A program made the position numbers and the translations under genes. A DNA stretch of 64,000 bases from Liopterus haemorrhoidalis (Eukaryota; Arthropoda; Insecta; Coleoptera; Dytiscidae), in the NCBI GenBank assembly GCA_963971575.1, contig OZ020611.1, positions 182,170,535 to 182,234,534 of the forward strand, given 5' to 3'. Below the pieces are notes generated by a model. It did no database searches. It saw nothing but the letters and a program-made list of their open reading frames with translations, and was not told where the DNA came from. Every line of letters starts with the position of its first letter. The first letter of the stretch is position 1. Positions 53,230-63,664 of the stretch are shown piece by piece.

Positions 53230-54455
53230 CAGTGGCGCAGCCAAGCGGGGGGCCGACGGGCCTGGGCCCCGCCTAGGACCAGCAGATTACACGGCGCTGC
53301 TCGGGGAGTTTAAGATAAAATGTGTTAACTGCAACAATAGTTAATTTTTAAATTACTTCATTGTAAACAATATTAGCATTTTTTATTTATTTATTTATTT
53401 TTTTTTTTTCGTATAAATAAACATTTTTTTTAAGATTGCCTACTCTTGATAGGGGCCGTTATTGTTCAAGTGAAAATACATCACTTTCCAAATATGTTCC
53501 AACGAATTATATAAAGGGGAGAGTTGATCCTTTTTCCCCCTGACAAATCGACTAAAACATTCGCCCAGTCAAATGATAAAACTGTTTTAAACAACTAATT
53601 ACTCGATTCAGAAAAGATAAAGTGGAAATCTGACTTCGGTATAACCTTTACAAGAGTCTGTTCGTTCGGTACAAATTGTGGCCAAGGAGCTGATTTAGAG
53701 AACTGAACATAAGTAAGAAAAATATTCAAAAATATATCCCGCGAAAAATATAAATAAATATGTATTTATCCAAGAAAAAATCAAGTGAAAGTTTTGATAC
53801 ATGGATTAACAATTACAATTATTATTTGATATAAACATCAATATCCAACAGCAGGGGTGTCGAACTGATTTGGTCGCAGTCTATTTTACATACAAAATAA
53901 TAAGCAGTGACGTTGTTCAAGTGAAAATACATCACTTTCCAAATATGTTCCAACGAATTATATGAAGGGGAGAGTTGATCCTTTTTCCCCCTGACAAATC
54001 GACTAAAACATTCGCCCAGTCAAATTATAAAACTGTTTTAAACAACTAATTACTCGATTCAGAAAAGATAAAGTGGAAATCTGACTTCGGTATAACCTTT
54101 ACAAGAGTCTGTTCGTTCGGTACAAATTGTGGCCAAGGAGCTGATTTAGAGAACTGAACATAAGTAAGAAAAATATTCAAAAATATATCCCGCGAAAAAT
54201 ATAAATAAATATGTATTTATCCAAGAAAAAATCAAGTGACAGTTTTGATACATGGATTAACAATTACATTTTTTTATCAACAAATAATGGAATTATTATT
54301 TGATATAAACATCAATATCCAACAGCAGGGGTGTCGAACTGATTTGGTCGCAGTCTATTTTACATACAAAATAATAAGCAGTGACGGAACTTAAATAAAC
54401 CGAAGTCGTAAATATCCCGAAGGGTTTCTTGACATTTTTGTATAAACAGAAATAT
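53230..54455 (-). repeat. Inverted relative of the 15429-16813 element, with tandem duplication
   Basis: Begins CAGTGGCGCAGCC and runs as the inverse of the 15.4-kb element (CCCTGACAAATCGACTAAAA, TTTGGTCGCAGTCTATTTT). A segment is present twice head to tail, 53462-53912 and 53913-54386; the first lacks about 24 bp that both the second and the 15.4-kb copy have. The far end is lost where it meets the Tc1/mariner relic at about 54470. Confidence 0.8.
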
Positions 54456-54469
54456 ATTAATTATATATA

Positions 54470-55691
54470 TATACGGTTTCACGGAAATGATGTCAACTTT
54501 TGATGATCTAGCATAGGGAATCGATAATTTTATATTTTTTTCCTAAAATTACATTAAATTAGCTTTACAATGACTCCAAAAAGTCATATTTTTATGTTAA
54601 CCATTTCAAAATGGCGACCATTTATTTACAAAATAATAATCAACATAAATTTTACAAAGTTGAACGTAGCAAGCTTTGAAAACAATAAAAAAAGAAACAA
54701 AATATCTCTAAAATAAACTGTTATAACCAGTTATTATATGAAATATGATTCCAACACAGGTTTGGTTTCAATGTTTGGCTGGGAATTCTAGGGACAAAAA
54801 TTGTAGGCCCAATTATTTACCATGGCAGCCTTAGAGCTAACAGGTATTTAAATTTTTTACAAAATGAAGTGGAGGATTTGTTGGATGATTTACCACTTGC
54901 TGATAGAATAGGAATATGGTTCCAACAAGATAGAGCACCAGCTCATAACGCTAGAAACGTGTGTGCTTATTTAAATGGCCAATACCCAGATAAATGGATT
55001 GGAACACATTAACTTAATCCCTGGCCTGCACGATCGCCGGATCTCACGCCATTGGATTTTTTCGTTTGGGGGTATTTAAAAGATAGAGTGTATCGGACAA
55101 CACCAACGACGATAGAAGATTTAGAAGAAAGGGTTAGAAGTGCAATCCGGGATATCCAAGAGTACTCTTATAAGGGCGGTGGAAATGTTTTTATTAAGAA
55201 TGAGAAAATGTGTGGACAATAATGATGGTTTGATCGAGCATTTGTAATTTTTTTTTTTTTTTTTTGTTAAATAATTGTAAAAAGTAATAGTTTTTTTTTT
55301 CTAAATAGTCATATAGTTTATTTTAGAGATATTTTGTTTCTTTTTTTATTGTTTTCAAAGCTTGCTACGTTCAACTTTGTAAAACTTATGTTGATTATTA
55401 TTTTGTAAATAAATGGTCGCCATTTTGAAATGGTTATCATAAAAATATGATTTTTTGGTGTCATTGTAAAGCTAATTTAATGTACTTTTAGGAAATAAAT
55501 ATAAAATTATCGATTCCCTATGCTAGATCAAAAGTTGACATTATTTCCGGTGAAACCGGAAGTGCCTCAGAATTCTTATAGTAAACTTTAGATGGGCCTT
55601 TTTGTCTAGTTTAACTTTTGTTTTGAAGATTTTTTGTATCTTTACAAATAAAGGAGATTTTCGGGGTGCCCCGTTTCAAACAAACACTCTG
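54470..55691 (+). mobile_element. DD41D Tc1/mariner relic, copy 2 (left tip lost)
   Basis: The right arm ends ...GAAACAAACACTCTG-like before TA at 55692 and matches the right arm of 25682-26544. The left arm starts inside, at GGTTTCACGGAAATGATGTC. It keeps much more of the gene than copy 1. Confidence 0.8.
54745..55245 (+). pseudogene. DD41D transposase, C-terminal half
   Basis: In pieces: RYLNFLQNEVEDLLDDLPLA, IWFQQDRAPAHNARNVC (second catalytic Asp), a stop, WPARSPDLTPLDFFVWGYLK (third Asp, 41 residues on), DRVYRTTPTTIEDLEERVRS and a tail. QQD.AP.H and SPDLTPLDFF are typical of DD41D elements. The N-terminal DNA-binding domains are absent. Confidence 0.8.
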
Positions 55692-55974
55692 TATATATAT
55701 TGTCTTTGAAAGAATTCTCTTAAGACGTAGATGAAAGAACAGAAAGTAGTATTTTAAAGGTTCTTTATTTTAATACAATTTTTGCCGAAAATGTGCTAAG
55801 AAATTTTTGCTAAAACATTTTTTTTAATTCTAGTAAGGTAGTAAATAAAAGCTCTTAGTACATATACCTACATCATTATCTCGTCATCCATATTCCAACG
55901 CCCTTCTTGTTGTTCGCTCTGTATTACATTTCCTTTTAAATTTTGTAATATTTCATGTATAATTCTGTTTTCAG

Positions 55975-56310
55975 GAATTTGAAAGTAAAGGGCCACTTAT
56001 AGTAGTGAGAAGTCCGAAGCCTAAAGTAAAATCCAAGAAAAATCAGCCGAAAAACACCGAAAACAGCTCAATTTGTCCTTATTGCCAATTCTGTCGCAAT
56101 AACGGAGAACTTGCTGAATTCTACAACAGCCATGTATTGAGAGATGTACAAGGCAGGATAGTATGCCCAGTACTCAGAAGTTATGTCTGTCCGCTCTGTC
56201 GCAGCTATGGTGATAATGCTCATACCGTCAAATATTGCCCCACTTTTATCGATACACCCGAACAACCAACATGGGCAGTTGAAGAACTGAAGGAGAAGAA
56301 AGAGGAATAG
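55975..56310 (+). CDS. nanos: nanos, last coding exon with the zinc-finger domain
   Basis: The acceptor AATTCTGTTTTCAG ends at 55974; 111 codons follow to TAG at 56308-56310. After a basic linker ([15 protein letters not shown]) comes the Nanos domain: CQFC, H at residue 53 and C at 64, giving C-X2-C-X12-H-X10-C; then CPLC, H at 83 and C at 88, giving C-X2-C-X7-H-X4-C. The conserved words [18 protein letters not shown] and [11 protein letters not shown] are present. Nanos is an RNA-binding translational repressor that works with Pumilio in the germ line and in posterior patterning; here all eight zinc ligands are intact, so the gene looks functional. The last 23 residues ([20 protein letters not shown]...) are family-specific. 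Confidence 0.95.
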   Translation, partial: EFESKGPLIVVRSPKPKVKSKKNQPKNTENSSICPYCQFCRNNGELAEFYNSHVLRDVQGRIVCPVLRSYVCPLCRSYGDNAHTVKYCPTFIDTPEQPTWAVEELKEKKEE

Positions 56311-57190
56311 AATTTGGAAACCTAGAACTTAAAGGCGTATCCAGACACTCCGCGGAGCCTATTAAAAAAAATCAGGGTTGCCATCTTTCCGGTTTTCTTC
56401 CAGAGCATCCGGTGTTGTTGTTTGCCTCTGGACGTCGGTTCTAGTTCCAAATCTCGTTTATTTTTTCAAGTATCTTATTTTTTTTCTTCCTTATGCTGTG
56501 TTCACAACCTCGAAATTAGAAATTAAAATTAGTACTTAGAATTAACCTAAATGTTTGATATACGTAACTGTACTATAGCGTACACAACCTTCTAAGTTAA
56601 TATACTTATAAATTAAAATTAAGAGTTTGCAAGCTACAAACCCTTACGTTAATTTATAATTGACGTATGTGCAGTAAGCATTTGTTAACCTAAAAATTTC
56701 TATGACTATATTGTTCCGGTTCTATCCATATGTTCTGTTTTCTATGAGGATTGAAATAAATTTTCACTCTATTTTAATTCTTTTCAAAACTATAAAACAC
56801 TCAAAACCCCATTAACAAATATAAATAGCTGTCAAATATCGATCGATAAAGTAGAAATCGATAGAAATTTCTGTCAGTGTCTTAATTTACATTGTGAACA
56901 CTACTTAATTTCTAGGTACAAAATTAATTTTAAGTACAAATTTAACAAAGTTTTTTTAAAAGTAGTTTGAAAAATACTTCCCATACCCGTGAGCAATGCA
57001 TTTGTAAATTTAGTATTTTCTCTAATGAACATGTATGGACGTACGGCCGCAACATATAAAGGCCTTGTCACATTAGAGTTAATATTATCGTCTAGATTTG
57101 GAAAAATTTTTGTATTCGTTTTGAAGCCATTTGTGTGTGATACAATAAAAAAAATCTAGGTTTTACTGACTAGGCAAATGAAACATGATT
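56311..57190 (+). other. nanos 3' UTR and downstream spacer
   Basis: AATAAA at 56755-56760 is a plausible poly(A) signal, giving a UTR of about 450 bases. Around 56499-56940 the words GTGTTCACAACC, GTACTTA.AATTAA and, inverted, GTGAACAC hint at a decayed MITE. No gene is seen beyond. Confidence 0.4.
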
Positions 57191-57251
57191 CAATTCCTTC
57201 GTATTTCTATCCAGGCTTTTCAAAAAGCTCTGGCGCTAACTGGTCTGTTCT

Positions 57252-57402
57252 TCGACCGGCGTAGCGTGGTAACACACATGCCCTACGTTGCTTAGGCCTC
57301 GGGTTCGAATCCTGTTAAGGCATGGAATTTTCAACTCGAAAAATTACAATTATCCTGGCTAATTGCCTTAGTAGCAAAGGCCATAACCGTGAAAAAAAAA
57401 AA
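57252..57402 (+). mobile_element. tRNA-derived SINE
   Basis: A 151-bp insert with a tRNA-like head (A-box region TAGCGTGGTAAC, perfect B-box GGTTCGAATCC at 57302-57312), a tRNA-unrelated body and an A-run at its 3' end. It is flanked by a 10-bp duplication GGTCTGTTCT (57242-57251 and 57403-57412). These are the marks of a pol III-transcribed SINE moved by LINE enzymes. Confidence 0.9.
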
Positions 57403-58073
57403 GGTCTGTTCTCTCGGTATTAGCCGATGTGTCTTTGTTTTTTGTTTACGTTGCGGTTAGTTTTTTGTATAATTGTTAATTTCGAGTGCAATATTAAAAA
57501 TAAAATGATTTTGGAGGAAATATTAATTAATGTCGCGAAACTTTTCAAAGTAAAACTGTCAACTGTCATAATAACACGATGAACGCATGTGCAAACAAAG
57601 AATTTCCAAGTTTTCAGTGATATTCAAATACAGATCTGTAGCAATGTTTTTGATGTCCTTGGCAAATACTTAAAATAGCGCCCTCGGGAAATACTTAAAG
57701 TAGACACTTGTAAATTAATTTAACCTAAATTTTTTATCTTTTTTCATTTTATGTAAGGAGAGCATCATTTTTATTTTTATTTTAATAGACAGGTGAAAAT
57801 ACAAATGATGATCTGAAAAAAGTCCTCACTTCTAAACTACAAGTGATGACATAAAAAAAGGTTATTATTTCTAAAATACAAGTGATGACCAAACAAAAAC
57901 CGGTCGATAGCGCCTCTCAGGCCTCGCGCCCCTGGCACATGCCTCGTTGCCAGGTCGTTGCTACGGCTCTGTTCAAATACCGTGTGATAAGTCAAGACCT
58001 AAGGACGTGAATCATGAAAAAAAAAAAATACAAAAGTAAAATTTGGATAGCGTTCTAGTGTGATAATTATAAT
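57403..58073. repeat. Spacer with minisatellite-bearing MITE remnant
   Basis: 57640-57960 is bounded by GTAGCAATGTTTTTGATGTCC and CCAGGTCGTTGCTACGG and holds minisatellite units at 57790-57895 (AATACAAGTGATGACC, AAAAAAGTCCTCACTTCT). No gene. Confidence 0.45.
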
Positions 58074-58081
58074 ATGAGATG

Positions 58082-58394
58082 CAGAGCCGCAGTAAGGGGT
58101 GGGCGGAGGGGCCGATGGCCCCTAACGCACTAAGGAAAAGGGCGCCGATGAGCTTGACTAAGAGGCTTCACATTGCGAAAGTGTTTTGTTTTTTTGCTCT
58201 TCACTTGGGTTTTGGGAGATGAGGACCTTTTTTTGCTCATCACTTGGAATTTAGAAGGTGAGGACCTTTTTTTTGCTCATCATCTAGATTTTGGGAGGTG
58301 AGAATCTTGTTTTTGCTTATCACTTACGTATATTTCCCAAGGGCGCCAAAACGCAGTTTTGCCCCTAGCGCAAGTTTTCCTTACTGCGGCTCTG
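58082..58394. mobile_element. CAGAGCCGCAG MITE carrying minisatellite units
   Basis: Ends CAGAGCCGCAGTAAGG and CCTTACTGCGGCTCTG form a perfect 16-bp inverted repeat, flanked by a perfect 8-bp duplication ATGAGATG (58074-58081 and 58395-58402). Four minisatellite units lie at 58190-58325. A truncated relative is at 47740-47858. Confidence 0.9.
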
Positions 58395-58402
58395 ATGAGA
58401 TG

Positions 58403-58998
58403 CTCGATTTTTTTTTATTACATTCAATATGGCATGCCGTTTCAACATTTTTTATTAGAATTTATATAATAGACGATGAATTAAAATTGTTTTGTTAAAA
58501 TTTAAACTATTTCTCTTTTCTTTTCTAGAGTGTAATGTCCAATGAATATATGATGAAATAAAACTCTTACAGCTTGTTGTACGAGTACAATGTATTTATT
58601 ATAGGATCACAACATTTCATTTATTAATATTTAGCTTCTTCAGGTGCTATTTTATAAATTTTTTAAAACGAAAAGATCTTATAAAAAAACAAAAAAAACT
58701 TTATTTTTCAAAAATGTTACCTTCTTTGCAATCTTCGCAATATCCCCAAAATTTGAGAATTTCATATTCGTGGTCATAGATTTTATCCAGGAATGAAAAT
58801 CGCTTGCAGCTTTAGCCATTCCATTTGTTCAATATGTATATATACAAGAAAACTTAACATAGTGCGGTTAATGACTGTCGAAAAAATACCGTACTCTGCA
58901 CTAAACAAGGTATTATTATAAGGATAGGTATTACAAGGTATTATTATAAGGATAAGTATTACAAGATATTATTATAAGGATAATTATAATTGTTAATG
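58403..58998. other. Spacer containing a possible minus-strand exon
   Basis: AT-rich with short direct repeats at 58910-58985 (GTATTACAAGGTATTATTAT units). Apart from the possible exon at 58721-58819 nothing is recognised. Confidence 0.3.
58721..58819 (-). CDS. Possible first coding exon of an unknown gene
   Basis: On minus, ATG at 58817-58819 opens 33 codons, MAKAASDFHSWIKSMTTNMK then FSNFGDIAKIAKK, which end exactly at AAG|GTAACA. The amphipathic composition and codon use look better than the background. No acceptor exon was recognised downstream on this strand, and the frame could also read on through the donor to a stop after 13 more codons. Low confidence. Confidence 0.25.
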
Positions 58999-59548
58999 CA
59001 GAGGCGTCGCTAGCAGTGGTGTCACCCGCTGGGGTAATTTATGATGTCACACATTCTTCATCCGCTTTCATATTTGAATATCATATCTTACGCTTTTTCA
59101 ATTGTGATGTCTAAGGCCATATTAACGGCGAAGCTTCCATAAAGAAATATTGATAACCAAAAATAAATCAAAATGAAAAATGGATGTGTGTCAAAGGACC
59201 GCCTTTTTGTATTATTTTTGTAATTTCCTTCTAATTTGTTAGAATTTTATTTTATTTACGTGCAATATGTTTTTGTATTTTCATTTTTATGTTCCTAAAT
59301 TGTATTTTGTTTTCGTTTTTGACAATAAAATTTTTAACCCCTTAAGGACCCGAGGGGCCCGAGATAACTCGGCCGGTCACATATTTTATATATTTGCCCG
59401 AAATAACTCGAGAAAATGACCTTACAAAAAAAAATAGAGATAGTAATACAATTTGGAAACCAAAAGTCATAATAGGGGATAGGCATGATTTTTTTTTTAT
59501 TTTTTATTATATTCCTCTTGTTGCATATAACATAAAAAATTGATGTGA

Positions 59549-60668
59549 AGTGTGAATTTTCACACATTGCAGGGTTTCGCAGGTATATAATAAGTGAAGA
59601 CGGTATGCTGAGTGTGTAGGACAAATTTTGCTTTGTAGTAACCACGGCAAAATGAACGATCTTATTAAAATAATTTATCGTCTGTTAATCTCAGAGCTTT
59701 AAAAACAAATTTTATGTTAAAATATTTTTTGTTAATTTTAATTCGAATACCTAATATCATTATTTAGGTTTCTAAATAAGTGCAGTATTTTTTTTATAGA
59801 ACAAGGTTCATTAAGATTTTGAAAATTGGGCCTATGGCTTTCATTGGTTGTCTTAAATCATACGCTCCGCCCCTCTGGCTTCGTATAAATGACACAGAAT
59901 GAAAATATAATTCCAATTGGTTATTAAATTTACGCTCTTGAAAATTAAATTCAAAATGTGCTAAAATATAACTAGAATTTTAACAAATTAATTTAAACAT
60001 AATAAATTGAAAAAAAAAAAAAACAAAAAATAAAATTGACTCCACAAGCCAGGAACGAACCTGTGTAGTGAATAACGATCCTGTGTGGTTGTCGAGCAAC
60101 TGAGCCACTAGACCACCAAACGCTTATCAACTTAGTGTGTTATAAGAGTATAACATGTATGCATCGTCAACCAAAAAACACAAAAAATGCGTTATTTTCC
60201 GAAAACATAATCTGATCAAAAATTCCTGTTGTACTATTCCGGTTCACACCATTATACATTACTTAGAATTTTTTCACATTTTTAGTTTAAACCATCTGGG
60301 CTACAGGGTGTGGGACAAAATTTTTTTTGCACAATTTTGGCAAAAATCGCCTCAAAATAATTTATTTTGCAAAAATTAAATTTTGATCGTTAATCCACGT
60401 ACTAAGGGCTTTCATTTGATACCCTACTCAGAATTTTTAAAAAATATTTTTTTTTCGATGAGCACATATTTGTTTATATTTTTATGGGGATATGTTTTTT
60501 AGATGTTTTAGTATTTTTTCTATGTGCAGGTCAAAAAGTTGTACAAGCATGCCAATTTTCAACTCTCTAGGTTTAGCCGTTTGGCTACAATTTTAACCGA
60601 ACAGACAGACAGACAGACGGCAAAATGACGGTATAAGGGTTTTTTGGTCATACCTACAAAACCCTAAA
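59549..60668 (+). mobile_element. 1.1-kb repeat with tRNA-like core, copy 3
   Basis: Matches copy 1 (20559-21638) from GTGTGAATTTTCACACATT to ACCTACAAAACCCTAAAAA, except for about 105 bp present only here (59597-59700) and a different central module. Its CAGA run is short (about five units). Confidence 0.75.
60040..60125 (-). other. tRNA-like module in 1.1-kb repeat, copy 3
   Basis: On minus, A-box TGGCTCAGTTGC (60096-60107, one mismatch) and B-box GGTTCGTTCCT (60051-60061, one mismatch) are at standard tRNA spacing. The sequence differs wholly from the module of copy 1. Stems are imperfect. Confidence 0.6.
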
Positions 60669-61455
60669 AACAGTTTTGCATTTTTTTTTTAATTTGAAAG
60701 CTTAAAAATATCATAAAAGTATGTAGCGCGCGAAAACCACGTGTGACGTCATACAGTGTACTACTTAAGTGTACTACGTGCAGCCTACCCAGTGTACAGC
60801 CTACCAGTCTGTCGTGAACTTATTTGCTTGCATAACATTTATAGATTGTGTAAAGTTAGAGTGATTTTAATTAAAATAAAGTTTAATTCTATAAAAACAA
60901 TTTATACATGTTTACCGAATTAAATTTTATATTAAAATATATAACCTATATTGCAGTATTTCAATTATGCCTCTAACGTTTTGTAACTTCATGTAAACAA
61001 TGTAGTAAAATTCTGACATCTAAATTACATAAATATTTACATTTTACAGCATTTTTACAGAGTTGCAGCGTTTATTGTTTACATAAAATTATAGAATACA
61101 TAAATGGTTATTACAAGTCTGTTTTGACACCACGTATTTCTTCAGCACTGTAGCATTCATTATTTTTCATATATTCCATGAGCATAAAAGCACCAATGTC
61201 TCTCGAACAATACAATATACACACGTAAAGATTATGTTGTAGTCTGGGCTGTCTGCTGGGGTTTGACGTCATGCTCAGTCGTATTTACTCGGCAACCTTA
61301 GCGCTGTGGTCGGCTTATTTCAAATTTACAATATTTTAATTAAAAAATTTGGCTGTAATATTAATTAAAATGTGATTTTTGTTTTGTTAGGTGACACAAC
61401 TAACATTAATATATCAAAAAAATGTAGTTTTAAGGAAATATAAATTTTATGCGTA
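60669..61455 (+). other. Interior of the piggyBac element, non-coding
   Basis: No transposase is recognisable here: the N-terminal and catalytic parts have been lost. CGTAAAGATTATG and CTCGAACAATACAATATAC show no homology I can name. Confidence 0.4.
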
Positions 61456-62274
61456 TCACCCATTGATTATAATGACACAATGGGTGGGGTTGATCTACTA
61501 GACCAACAAAAGCAAATTTATCCACGAAGAAAAGAGGAAAAAAGTACTATAAAAAAATATTTTTTCATTTCTTCGACATACGTATATGAAACGCTTTTGT
61601 GTTATTCAAAAAACAATAGATGTCAGAAGAGTAATTTAGAATTCAGAAAAACGCTGATAGAAAAAAATATTCAAAATTTTCACGCGGGCACAGGAACAAA
61701 AAAATCTGGGCGTCCAAAAAAACAATACCCATTCAGACTAATTGAAAGGCATTTTCCTGACAGTATTCTTCCAACAGAAAAGGAAAAACAACCTACTATA
61801 GTCCGTTCAAAGGTGAGTATGCAGTACAGGACATATGGAGTAGTTCTTTTTCATACCCTCTAGTGGGTTTACACAATGACGCTATCATTTTCTTGCTTGT
61901 CGACGTTGCCAGCCCTAAAACGCGCTGATCTGTGAAGACGCAGTATTCTACAAATGGCCATTTGTTTTTGTTGAGTGTTATTTTGAGTTTTATAAGAGTT
62001 GATTTTTGTAAATCATACGAGTTTTTCATATTATTATAATTGACACATTTGACACTTTTACAACATTTGGCAACACCGCTCCCATTTGACATAAGAGCAA
62101 TACTGCATTCTCACCTTTGAACGGACTATAGAGTGTGTATTGTATTTGTATGCAGCAATCAAAGGGACGACCAAGGAAAAAGAAAGAGAGTTTCGTTATT
62201 ATTGTAAACCTTGCAATGTTGCATTATGTGTTTCTCCATGCTTCCATCTTTACCATACAGAATTAAATTATTAA
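61456..62274 (+). pseudogene. piggyBac transposase, C-terminal part, interrupted
   Basis: DYNDTMGGVDLLDQQKQIYP (third catalytic region, conserved GGVD) is followed by KSTIKKYFFISSTYVYETLL, GRPKKQYPFRLIERHFPD and PTEKEKQPT at 61797, where a MITE intervenes. After it (62130-62274, with a frameshift) come VCIV and FRYYCKPCNVALCVSPCFHL then YHTELNY and TAA, the Cys-rich C-terminal zinc-binding domain. The first two catalytic Asp regions are gone. Confidence 0.85.
61799..62128. mobile_element. MITE with TA duplication, family 1, copy 3
   Basis: Ends TAGTCCGTTCAAAGGTGAG and its inverse, flanked by TA. The 330-bp body matches 9365-9709 in inverse orientation. It split the piggyBac gene between the catalytic and Cys-rich parts. 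Confidence 0.9.
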
Positions 62275-62484
62275 TTATTTTAATTTTTCTACGTATTATA
62301 TTCTTATATATTACGTTTTTTCTTATTTTACTAATAAGTATCATTTTTACTTATCATTTGATTTTATTTATCATTTATTTGAATTAAATAAAAAACATGT
62401 TTATTTATAAAAATAAAGTTGTTTTTTTAAACAATAATTTTTTTATGCATTTATTTGAAAAAATATCGGTCCTTAAGGAGTTAA

Positions 62485-62814
62485 GTTCTATTTCTTTTGT
62501 ATTTTCAATTTTATGATTGAAAAACAAGAATAAGAAGGGAATTTGGTAAATAAAATTAAACCAAAATTATACCGGTAGATATTTGATGTTGGACTCGATT
62601 TTAACTTGTTATTTGAACTGGAACCGAACCGGAACTGAACCGAAACCGAAACTGGAACGAAACACTTTTACTTGGAACGTAACCATAAACCGGAACTAAA
62701 TAAATTTGGGTTCGACTCTCTGCTATAAACCAAATTTTATAAAAAGTTTATTAAAATGTTATCCCATCTAATGATTAGACGAAGTTCGCGCTACACCCCC
62801 TGACGACGCCACTG
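62485..62814. other. Spacer with GAACCGGAAC repeats
   Basis: 62615-62700 has short tandem words (GAACCGAACCGGAACTGAAC type). The end at 62800-62814 is a CGACGCCACTG terminus (see 58999-62814). No gene. Confidence 0.4.
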
Positions 62815-63020
62815 GTTATATAATAGTATATTCTGTAACACTGTATATTCTGTTGGAATGAGATGCGAGTGGAACATACCGAGCGCGAGCCGCAGGCGAG
62901 CGTGAGGAACCACGAGCAACGAATTTTCTCTTCCAATCGAGTCACAGACCCTACTTTCTCCACGACCACCAGAAAGAAAAAAAAAATAACAAATAATTAT
63001 TTTAACAAACATTTTATCTT
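62815..63020 (-). repeat. Dispersed repeat, inverse of 30850-31062
   Basis: Contains GAGCGCGAGCCGCAGGCGAG and GAGTCACAGACCCTACTTTC, inverse of the copy at 30.9 kb. Confidence 0.65.
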
Positions 63021-63204
63021 AACAAATAATTTATATTACATAACAAATTAATCAATTAATTAAACTATTTTTTTAATTTATTATTTGTTTAATTTAATTT
63101 AATTTGCCGCACATCGGCCACTATTTTAGGTTAGGAAGTTATATTGCATTTATTTAATGTAAACGTTGCATATATCTTAATGTAACCCTACAAAAACAAA
63201 AGAT

Positions 63205-63385
63205 AACAAGTATGGAATAGTTATTCCATAACAAGTGATGGAATGAAATACATGCAAAATGCATAAGAAGATAAGTGCTTTAGAATAACATTCCAACTCT
63301 TGTGTTGGAATATTAACTTTCTATAGTCAAAATTAGTTTTAGAATTGGTAAATTCTATAGTGGTCGTGGAGAAATAATTTTATAT
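63205..63385 (+). repeat. Dispersed repeat, second copy of 3655-3842
   Basis: GTGCTTTAGAATAACATTCC and TGGTCGTGGAGAAA in the same order as the first copy. Confidence 0.6.
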
Positions 63386-63410
63386 GTTATATGTATATCA
63401 TTTTTATGTA

Positions 63411-63662
63411 CAGTCATCGCTCGTTATCCACGAGTTACATACTGCCAAAATGTAGCTGATAAGAAAACCGCGGATAATAAGACTAGGTATAATAGGGATA
63501 TAGGAGGAATATGCTCAAAGTATAAAGGACCACATTGCACCGGTAATTGACTACTACTATTCATTGCTACGCTATTTAATTTATTTATTTTTTATATTTA
63601 ATTTCACAGCCGCTTATAAACAAAATTGTGCGGGGAAAATATGCGGATAACGAGGATTACTG
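63411..63662. mobile_element. Tigger/pogo-type MITE, 252 bp
   Basis: Ends CAGTCATCGCTCGTTATCCA and, inverted, CAGTAATCCTCGTTATCCGC, flanked by TA. The CTCGTTATCC terminus is typical of Tigger elements, and differs from that of the elements at 1.0 and 17.2 kb. No protein. Confidence 0.85.
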
Positions 63663-63664
63663 TA

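Larger units (their letters stand above)
47451..55974 (+). other. nanos intron, 8.5 kb, packed with mobile DNA
   Basis: It is bounded by GTATGT at 47451 and TTTTCAG at 55974, joining two phase-0 boundaries. It holds a deleted mariner, a 28S rRNA fragment, a full mariner, a hAT-type element and a Tc1/mariner relic. No further nanos exon was recognised within it. Confidence 0.7.
59338..62480 (+). mobile_element. piggyBac-type transposon, degraded
   Basis: Ends CCCCTTAAGGACCCGAG and, inverted, CTCCTTAAGGACCGATA, flanked by TTAA (59334-59337, 62481-62484). It holds the end of a piggyBac transposase and two later insertions: the 1.1-kb repeat copy 3 and a 330-bp MITE. Confidence 0.9.
58999..62814. 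mobile_element. Probable hAT-type element split by the piggyBac
   Basis: CAGAGGCGTCGCTAG at 58999 and, inverted, CAGTGGCGTCGTCAG at 62814 resemble each other. Removing the piggyBac leaves about 670 bp. Flanks do not give a clean 8-bp duplication (TGTTAATG, GTTATATA). Confidence 0.4.
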
